A stretch of 58,413 bases of DNA. Source: Thermoanaerobaculia bacterium (GTDB taxonomy: Bacteria; Acidobacteriota; Thermoanaerobaculia; Thermoanaerobaculales; Sulfomarinibacteraceae). This document shows, one piece after another, positions 52,180 through 58,413 of the stretch (the first letter of the stretch is position 1; every line of letters begins with the position of its first letter). The stretch spans positions 1 through 58,413 of the forward strand of contig JAMOWA010000014.1 of assembly GCA_027061805.1 (NCBI GenBank). Direction: 5' to 3'. The translations under genes and the position numbers were made by a program. The notes under the pieces are model-generated. The model saw only the letters and a list, made by a program, of their open reading frames with translations, was not told the origin of the DNA and did no database searches.

Positions 52180-53180
52180 GGGCGCTCCATGGGCACGCGG
52201 GCCAGCCAGGCCAGGAGGCCCAGGACCACCACGCCCGTGGCGGCGCTCACCCACAGCGTCGTCACCGGGTCCATCCACAGGATCGCGAACCCCACACCGC
52301 CCAGCACGATCGCCGCGGCGTACGTCACCAGCACGGTCCTGGCCGTGGAACCCCCCAGCCGCTTCCGGAGCCGCAGCGGGAAGTGGTCCGGGCTCCCGTG
52401 GTAGATCCGCCGTCCCGCCCTGAGCCGCAGCACGCTCACGTAGGCCGTGTCCACGATGGGCAGCGCCAGGATGTACAGGGGGGCGAGCCAGCCCAGGGGG
52501 TTGTGGCGGGTGTAGTCCATCACCATGGCCAGCGCCCCCAGGGTGAGCCCCACGAAGAGGCTCCCGCAGTCCCCCAGGTAGATGGAGGCCGGGGGGAAGT
52601 TGAACTTCAGGAAGCCCAGGAGCGCCCCGATGAGCACCACCGTGAAGGCCGCCACCGTCCAGCGCCCGTTGGTGGCCGCCACCGCCAGCAGGAAGATGCC
52701 CGCGATGATCCCCAGGCCGCCAGCCAGCCCGTCCATGATGTCCATCAGGTTGAAGGCGTTCGACATCCCCACGAGCCAGATGACGGTCAGCGCCAGGCGC
52801 GCCCACCAGGGCAGGATCACCACGTGGACCATCACCCCGGACTTGAGCAGCACGAAGACCGCCACCACCTGGCCCACCACCTTGGAAAAGGGCGTGAGCA
52901 CCCCGAAGTCGTCGATGAGCCCCAGCGTGGCGGCGATGGTCCCCGACAGGAGCAGCGCCAGCACCTCCACGTCGAAGTCCACCACCATGCCCAGGGCCAG
53001 GAGGAAGGCGACGAACACCGCGAGCCCCCCGAGGTAGGGCACCGGCTCCCGCTGGGTCTTGAGGTTGCCGTCGGGGGCGTCCACCACGCCGAAGGCCAGG
53101 GCGGCCCGCCGCGCCACCGGAACACCGGCGAGTGACAGCAGGTAGGCCAGGGCCAGACCGAGGACGAGGCGGATCAGCAT
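52176..53180 (-). CDS. WecA/MraY-family undecaprenyl-phosphate sugar-1-phosphate transferase
   Basis: The protein has 334 residues with about ten membrane helices. The catalytic loops are present: PVPYLGGLAVF, LGLIDDFGVL, NAFNLMDIMDGLAGGLG and FPPASIYLGDCGSLFVGL, and the basic loop SPDHFPLRLRKRLGG. It starts a lipid-linked glycan by moving a HexNAc-1-P to undecaprenyl phosphate in the inner membrane. WecA-type is favoured over MraY because no peptidoglycan genes are near. It overlaps the upstream GT2 gene by 7 bp. Confidence 0.92.
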   Translation of the reverse strand: MLIRLVLGLALAYLLSLAGVPVARRAALAFGVVDAPDGNLKTQREPVPYLGGLAVFVAFLLALGMVVDFDVEVLALLLSGTIAATLGLIDDFGVLTPFSKVVGQVVAVFVLLKSGVMVHVVILPWWARLALTVIWLVGMSNAFNLMDIMDGLAGGLGIIAGIFLLAVAATNGRWTVAAFTVVLIGALLGFLKFNFPPASIYLGDCGSLFVGLTLGALAMVMDYTRHNPLGWLAPLYILALPIVDTAYVSVLRLRAGRRIYHGSPDHFPLRLRKRLGGSTARTVLVTYAAAIVLGGVGFAILWMDPVTTLWVSAATGVVVLGLLAWLARVPMERP

Positions 53181-54121
53181 GGCAACTCCCGGAGGCGCCG
53201 CCGCGGCAGCCGTCCCCGGCGACACCACTCCCGGAGCACCAGCGGCTCCCGCCGTGCCAGGTACCACAGGAGCGCCGGCCGCCGGATCGCTCCCAGGCTC
53301 GTGGCGGCGAGCTCCCACCCCAAGAGTAGGGGCAGCCGCAGCAGGAGATCAAGGGCGTGGAGGTTGCGGGCCAGGGTCATCCAGCGGTTGGTGAGCACGC
53401 AGGCCTCGAGCTCCACCGGCCGCCGCCACCGGAGGGGCCCGCGCCCCGGCGCCGCTCCCGCGCCCCGTCCATGCACCGCCACGGACGACGGGCAGGCCCA
53501 CACCTCCCACCCCGCGTTGTTCAGCCGCCACCCGAGCTCCAGGTCCTCCCAGAAGCAGAAGAAGTGCTCCGCCCAGGCCCGCCCGTCCACCGCCACGGCC
53601 TCCAGCGCCTCGCGCCGGAACACCGCCAGCGCCCCGCAGGCCGCCAGCACCGGCCGCTCCTCCAGGAGCTCCGGTGCGAGCGGCTCCCCGTAGCCGCGGT
53701 CCCGCACCTCCAGGACCCACCGGCTCAGGCACTGACCCACGGAATCCACCGTCTCGCCGTCCGGGCGCATGAGGCGGGGCGCCACGCCGCCCGCCCGGGG
53801 ATGCCGGCCGAGACAGGCCACCGCCTCGGCGAGGCAGCCCGGCCCCACCACAACGTCCGGGTTCAGGAAGGCCACCACCTCCACCCCGCCCGCCGCCGCG
53901 AGACCCCGGTCGCAGCCCCCCGCGAAGCCCGTGTTCTCCTCCAGTGCCAGCAGCTCGACCCGGCCCCCGAAGCGCTCCCGGACCAGCGTGGCCGAGCCGT
54001 CGGAGGAGGCGTTGTCCACCACGATCACCCGGGGCCGGGGCTCCTGGGCCAGCAGCGCCTCCAGGCAGGCGGGAAGGTCACGCCGGGAGTCGAAGGAGAT
54101 CACGATCGCGGCGGTGCTCAT
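53174..54121 (-). CDS. glycosyltransferase family 2
   Basis: The protein has 315 residues and a GT-A fold: AAIVISFDSRRDLPACLEAL, VIVVDNASSDGSATLV, FLNPDVVV as the DxD-type metal site, and FFCFWEDLELGWRLNNAGW containing the ED catalytic base motif. It resembles rhamnosyltransferases of surface-glycan loci. The C-terminal tail is long and basic. It begins 3 nt inside the end of the membrane GT gene. Confidence 0.9.
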   Translation of the reverse strand: MSTAAIVISFDSRRDLPACLEALLAQEPRPRVIVVDNASSDGSATLVRERFGGRVELLALEENTGFAGGCDRGLAAAGGVEVVAFLNPDVVVGPGCLAEAVACLGRHPRAGGVAPRLMRPDGETVDSVGQCLSRWVLEVRDRGYGEPLAPELLEERPVLAACGALAVFRREALEAVAVDGRAWAEHFFCFWEDLELGWRLNNAGWEVWACPSSVAVHGRGAGAAPGRGPLRWRRPVELEACVLTNRWMTLARNLHALDLLLRLPLLLGWELAATSLGAIRRPALLWYLARREPLVLREWCRRGRLPRRRLRELPC

Positions 54122-55937
54122 CGGAGCCCTTCCAGAACAGGGGCAAAACGCTCCGGTAGGAGGCGGAGCCGGTCGTAGAAACCAGTCTCCGGTGGGTAAA
54201 AATACCTGAACCTGCGCACGAGAGCCGCCACGGCCTCCTCTTCAATGGGACCAGTCCGCTCGAACACGAGCACCTTCACCCCACCCTCGAGTACAAATGC
54301 GACGCGGTGCATGGAGAAAGCCCGGCCAATGTCCCGTCCTTCCAGCAGGCTGTCCCTCGGAAAGAGAATGACCCTCTGGTCCTCTGGCCGGAGGTGGATC
54401 AGGGGTGGCACGGTGACCAGAATGTACCGGGACATCAGAAGCAAGACGGGAAACCCATCCCTGAGGTCCACGTTGGCTGTGGGTAGGATCTTTCCGGGCG
54501 AGTAGTAACTCCAGTGGCGCGATCGGTTCGCCCACCGGAGGACGTCGTCACAGAGCACCCCGGAACTCGAGAGCACGGAGATCTGGCCCGGTGCCCGGCG
54601 CTCCAAGGCGTCGAGAAACGCAAGGAGACGAGCAAACTCGCCCAGATCGTCCCGCACCTCCGGCAGGTACCGTGTGTCCGAGGTCAAGGGGCCGAGTGCC
54701 ATTGCCAGCCCCTGGAGAGGTGGCAGGATCACCATCGCCGCGAAGAGACCAGCCAAGGCCAGTGCAGTGCAGTGGCCCCCAAGGCGACCTTTCGGAATCC
54801 GGGCAAAGAGCGCATCCACCGAGCCATCGGAACCGCGACAAGAAGGGCCCCACCCGGGAGGCACAGGAGCCAGTGGTGTGCATCAGGATTCTGAAGGACC
54901 CGAAGTAGGGTCACCGGTAACACCGTCATCACTGTCACAAGGATCATCGGACGCCGTGGCCCCTTCCAATGCCACGCGACGGCGCCAGTCACTGCGGTAA
55001 CGAGGGGAAGCGCACCCCAGAATGCGAGGTTCTCCCGAAGGAAGTGGTACAGCCCACCACCCTCGCGGTACGGTGTGAACTCCTCTAGAAAATGGACATT
55101 CGCGATCCCAATCAAGCGGGGACCTGCAAGCGCCATCAACACGATCCCCAGAGAGGCACTGGCAAGGGCTGTATGCCGAGCGGCCCGACGGCCAATCCAG
55201 GGCTGATTCTCGCGCCAGCTCCGGAGAAGCTTCCACCCCAGTTCCACCACAATGAAGAGTGCCAGCGCCAGGCTCCAGAAGCCCCACCAGCGCCTGAAGA
55301 GAAACACCAAAGCACAGGCCGCCCCGACAGCCGCAGCCTCCCACGGCTTCCACTTCTCCTCTGGCCTCCGGCCCGCCAGGTACAAGGGCCCCAACGCCAG
55401 CACCACGCCTCCCACGCCCGGATAGCCCTTCAGGACGGTCCCCACAGCCGGCAAGGCCAACAGGATGGCGACTGCGGCCCCAGTCGACGCATCCGGCCAG
55501 CCGCTCCCGCTCCACTCCCGGGTCACGATTACAAGGAAGATGACGGCAGGAACGAGGTAGAAACCTACCAGTGCAGCAATGTAGGCGAGGCGGCTTTCCC
55601 CAGCGACGATCATCCACGCGCCCACAGGTGCTGCCGGCAAGAGGTTGAGCTCCTCCGAAGCTACCGACCGCGCGAGCTCCCGCCAGGCCTTCATGGGGTC
55701 CTCTTTCAACATCTCCGAGAACGTGATGGACCTCTCCCAGTACCCGATCTGGTCCCAGTAGTAAAGGGTGCGCTCAGAGCGGACCCACAGTGCGGCCCCT
55801 CCTTCGAGGAGGCCCCACAGGAGAAGCACGGCCACAAGCCCACCAGCACTGCGCCAGTGGGTTGTATTCCGAAGACCCGAAGGCTGTGGAGGGCGCCCCT
55901 CCCTGGCCACTGACAGGCATCCGACAGGCGAATCCAT
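54118..55937 (-). pseudogene. polytopic membrane protein (GT39/ArnT-like), frameshifted
   Basis: The 5' frame (55937 down to 54729) encodes about eight membrane helices plus a luminal N-terminal region with ERTLYYWDQIGYWERSITFS, the W-D-x-x-x-Y-W type start of membrane glycosyltransferases. From about 54780 the homologous continuation lies in another frame, ending at 54118: CTALALAGLFAAMVILPPLQ, a helix, then a soluble C-terminal domain. A single missing base in the C5/G5 run at 54776-54780 would explain it. It is either a real mutation or a sequencing error. The rebuilt protein would be about 606 residues. AT content is a little higher than in the neighbours. Confidence 0.75.
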
Positions 55938-56052
55938 CGTTCGAGCATACCGCGCTCCCCCGGACCCCGCACGGTGCCCCGGAGATCTCCCTCACAGACG
56001 GTGTCCACCCGGGTGAAGTGACGCACCGGAACAGACCCTGTCGAACCCAGGC

Positions 56053-57090
56053 TCAGCCGCTGATTTCCCGCCACAGCGCGAGGTGGGCCCGGGCCGAGCG
56101 CTCCCAGGTGAAGGCCGCCGCGTGTTCCACCGCCCGCCGCCGCAGCTCCTCCCGGTGGGCGGAGTCCCCGAGCACCCGCTCCAGCGCCCCGGCCAGCGCC
56201 TCGCGGTCCCCGGACGCGAAGAGTTCCACCGCGGGCGCGAAGTGCTCCACGTGCACCGGGATGTCCGAGGCCACCACCGCGGCCCCCGAGGCCAGCGCCT
56301 CCAGCAGCGGCAGGTCGAAGCCCTCGCCCCGGGAGGGGCTCAGCACGGCCTCGGCCCCCGCGTGGAGCGCCGGCAGCTCACCGTCGGACACGAATCCGGG
56401 GCGGACCACCCACGCCGGGGGGTCCTCGAGAGCCGCCACGCGCGCTCTGTCCGGCCCCACCAGCAGCAGCACCAGCTCCGGCCACCGCTCCCTCAGGGCC
56501 TCCACCGCCCACAGCACCAGGTCGATCCCGCGCCGCGGCTCCACCGCCCCCACCTGGAGCAGGTACGGCCGCCCCCCCGCCCACCGCTCGCGGGCCGCCA
56601 TGGTGGCGGCGCCGTCCACCGGGTGGAACACCGCGTGATCCACCGCGTGGGGGATCACCCTGATCCGGTCCCGGGGAACACCGCAGAGGGCCTCGATCCG
56701 CTCCCGGACCGCCTCCGCGTCCGTGACCACCGCCGCCGCCTTCCGGGCCGTCACGGGTGTCAGCCACCGGATCGGGCTCGCCCACGAACGGGGAAACCAC
56801 TCGGGATGTTCGAGGATCAGCACGTCGTGGATGGCCACCGTCACGGCACACCGCGGCATGAGCGGCCCGTAATAGAAGGGGCAGTGGAGCACGTCATAGC
56901 CTCTTCCCGAGGCTCGCTGGAGACTCCACAGGGTCCAGAATAGTGTGCTTCCGATGTCCCCCCGGGGCCGGAGTAACTCCACGTTCTCAGCACCCTCCCC
57001 CAAGCCATCAAGCCCTCCGAGGAGTCCCCCCACATACCGGCCCACTCCTCCCTGAGGACCAACGACCCTGCCATCCACCGCGATTCTCAC
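56053..57090 (-). CDS. glycosyltransferase family 4
   Basis: The protein has 345 residues. The N-terminus VRIAVDGRVVGPQGGVGRYV has the GGxGRY acceptor-loop motif of mannosyltransferase-like GT4 enzymes. The donor domain has QVGAVEPRRGIDLVLWAVEA, LLLVGPDRARVAALED and SPSRGEGFDLPLLEALASGA (E-x7-E). It is part of the surface-glycan operon. GTG 57090 overlaps the stop of the upstream GT4 (GTGA). Confidence 0.92.
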   Translation of the reverse strand: MRIAVDGRVVGPQGGVGRYVGGLLGGLDGLGEGAENVELLRPRGDIGSTLFWTLWSLQRASGRGYDVLHCPFYYGPLMPRCAVTVAIHDVLILEHPEWFPRSWASPIRWLTPVTARKAAAVVTDAEAVRERIEALCGVPRDRIRVIPHAVDHAVFHPVDGAATMAARERWAGGRPYLLQVGAVEPRRGIDLVLWAVEALRERWPELVLLLVGPDRARVAALEDPPAWVVRPGFVSDGELPALHAGAEAVLSPSRGEGFDLPLLEALASGAAVVASDIPVHVEHFAPAVELFASGDREALAGALERVLGDSAHREELRRRAVEHAAAFTWERSARAHLALWREISG

Positions 57091-58157
57091 CCGCGTCCCC
57101 TCTTCCGATGGGCCGCCATCGCTTCCCGGAGCAACGCTGTGATCCGCCGGACCATGGCGGTAGCCGTGAACTCCCGCACCCATCGTTCCCTCGCAGCCTT
57201 CCCCATGGTCTCGCGCCGGACGGGATCGGCCGACAGGCTTGCCACGGCTCCGACCCACCGGTCCACGTCGTCCGTGGGCAAGAGTAGCCCCTCGAAACCT
57301 TCCGTGATGGCTTCCGGAATCCCCCCCACCGGGCTGGCGATCACCGGGACGCCGCAGGCCATTGCCTCAAGAACCACAAGGGGAAGGCCTTCTGCGAGCG
57401 AGGGTACGAGAAGCATGTCGGCCCGATGCAGCCAGCCACCGACATGGGATGTCCACGGCCACACCTCCACGTACCCCCGCCGTTCCCGCCGTGGGCCACC
57501 GACCCACACGAAGCGAGCGGACGTTTTCCACATCCGCTCCGCGAGCTCGCAGAAGAGAGGGAAGCCCTTTCTTTCCTCCGGGGAGCCCAGTCCAAGGATC
57601 AGAGCCCTACCACTTTTCTCCTCCAGAAACATGATTTCCTCGTCCGGCAAGTATGGTGAGGGCTCCTCGACACCCATGTGGAGATGGCCGATCGTGCCAC
57701 TTGCAAGACCCCAACGTGCCTCAAGGGCCCGGGCACCGGCCCGGCTCACCGCGAGCCAGCAGCTGGCCTTCCGGTCGAGCCAGGCGTAAAGGCGGTTTCT
57801 CGTGGGTGTTCCCAGGGGCTGGTATTCAGGGAGGTGCTCGAGCACCACGGTCGGCCACCGCCTGGACGCCAGGGCCGCCAGAATTGCCAACTCGCCAGGC
57901 GCACAGGCATGGATGACGAGGGCATCCGGTTCGAATCGTCCCAGGGTCCGGTACAGCCCACCGAGAACCAGGGGGGCAAGGTTGCCTCGAACTGCCCGCT
58001 CCTCCCAGAGCACTCCTCCGATGGAAATGGATGGCCGCGTCCCCGGCCCGGAAATCACCAGGAACTCGTCGCCGGGTTCCCGGTGCCTTGCCAGGGTCTC
58101 CAGCACCCTGATGACCCCGCCCCGGACCCGGGCCATGGTGACGTGGGCAATTCTCAT
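57087..58157 (-). CDS. glycosyltransferase family 4
   Basis: The protein has 356 residues. MRIAHVTMARVRGGVIRVLE opens the acceptor domain. The donor domain has GLGSPEERKGFPLFCELAER, LVPSLAEGLPLVVLEAMACG (E-x7-E) and VIASPVGGIPEAITEGFEGL. It is the first gene of the minus-strand glycan operon seen here, and a 138-bp gap separates it from the MITE at the window end. The start has a weak ribosome-binding site (GGTGGAC). Confidence 0.9.
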   Translation of the reverse strand: MRIAHVTMARVRGGVIRVLETLARHREPGDEFLVISGPGTRPSISIGGVLWEERAVRGNLAPLVLGGLYRTLGRFEPDALVIHACAPGELAILAALASRRWPTVVLEHLPEYQPLGTPTRNRLYAWLDRKASCWLAVSRAGARALEARWGLASGTIGHLHMGVEEPSPYLPDEEIMFLEEKSGRALILGLGSPEERKGFPLFCELAERMWKTSARFVWVGGPRRERRGYVEVWPWTSHVGGWLHRADMLLVPSLAEGLPLVVLEAMACGVPVIASPVGGIPEAITEGFEGLLLPTDDVDRWVGAVASLSADPVRRETMGKAARERWVREFTATAMVRRITALLREAMAAHRKRGRG

Positions 58158-58295
58158 AGGTACCGTCCACCGGCCCCCTCTAGCCTGCTGCTCCCCAAGA
58201 TATCCATCACAGATCTTTCAGCTAGTGCATTCCAACTATCGAGTTGGGCATCCGTACGATGCCGAGGCACATCATGAACCAGTGATCAGTGTACG

Positions 58296-58413
58296 TTACT
58301 AAGGCAGACGAAACCCACCAGACCGAGTCGCCAAGGCTCCGATGGCCAGTCATCGGTGCAAGAACGCCCCGGCAATCTTGAGATTGCCAGTCGTCCGTGT
58401 CGGGATGCTTTCC
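58296..58413 (-). mobile_element. MITE with TTACTAAGG termini, copy 2 (cut by window end)
   Basis: From TTACTAAGG at 58296 the sequence matches the reverse complement of the 25056-25186 element over all 118 visible bases with about 10 differences, including the AGATTGCC hairpin. About 13 bp of the far end lie outside the window. It is an intergenic insertion upstream of the glycan operon. Confidence 0.85.

Noticed and set aside
54729-54864. Selenocysteine or programmed readthrough to explain the split membrane protein
   Set aside because: The first frame ends well after the break and the halves differ by a frame, not by a single stop codon; a homopolymer slip explains it more simply.

Overview
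The window looks like a chromosomal segment of a high-GC Gram-negative bacterium. My best guess is Acidobacteriota, near Thermoanaerobaculia/Holophagae. The partial 16S gene reads like that phylum in its V3-V4 region. The window also encodes an Oar-like TonB-dependent receptor with an N-terminal carboxypeptidase-regulatory domain, a CBM9/DUF5916 outer-membrane protein, a SelA selenocysteine synthase and standalone 23S-IVS-type four-helix-bundle proteins. The placement is inference; the 16S segment would settle it.

Layout. 1-1030: 5' half of a 16S rRNA gene (minus strand) with two tandem consensus promoters. 1.5-8.4 kb: purN, a four-helix-bundle gene behind a large hairpin, cysS, a LysE-type exporter and a DUF5916 barrel protein. 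8.6-12.7 kb: a YtrA/GntR regulator with its own operator, a decayed ABC transporter, a histidine phosphatase, an HD-GYP remnant, tRNA-Ala(CGC) and dodecin. 13.3-16.5 kb: a radical-SAM-like protein, a small partner and a TrpB2-type enzyme. 16.6-21.6 kb: a four-gene minus-strand operon (YbjN-like, a 1126-residue Clp-AAA/receiver/FtsH-AAA/M41 fusion, YbjN, TerB). 21.7-24.1 kb: a glycosyltransferase and an MsrB-MsrA lipoprotein. 24.1-27.1 kb: an accessory patch with tandem repeats, a second hairpin plus four-helix-bundle gene, a PaeR7I/XhoI-type endonuclease remnant cut by a MITE, and transposase scraps. 27.2-34.4 kb: ArsR, a membrane Smr protein, an RmlC-like epimerase, a lipoprotein, NupC, a zincin, and a sigma/anti-sigma/membrane-protein operon. 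34.4-41.2 kb: the TonB receptor and a three-gene biotin-dependent acyl-CoA carboxylase operon. 41.9-49.0 kb: a TldD/PmbA pair, YchF, two minus-strand genes (a TPR protein and a charged coiled-coil protein) and selA. 49.0-58.2 kb: a minus-strand surface-glycan operon with overlapping genes (glycosyltransferases, WecA/MraY-type transferase, FAD enzyme) ending in prepilin peptidase. A second MITE copy is cut by the window end.

Three genome-scale patterns stand out. First, at least six genes without a Shine-Dalgarno sequence carry a -10-like hexamer (TAGAAT, TAGGAT, TACGAT or TATGAT) exactly 6 nt before the start codon, which implies leaderless transcripts. Second, intergenic regions are filled with short degenerate tandem words (GGNCAN arrays, TTTCACG arrays) that recur upstream of genes, and with families of palindromic or structured repeats. 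Third, both four-helix-bundle genes have their ribosome-binding site inside the arm of a long nested hairpin whose stems show compensatory changes between copies.

The strongest candidates for undescribed biology are the hairpin/four-helix-bundle module, the Clp-REC-FtsH fusion operon, the radical-SAM/TrpB2 operon and the leaderless promoter architecture. Everything is read from sequence by eye; family assignments rest on recognised motifs, not searches.
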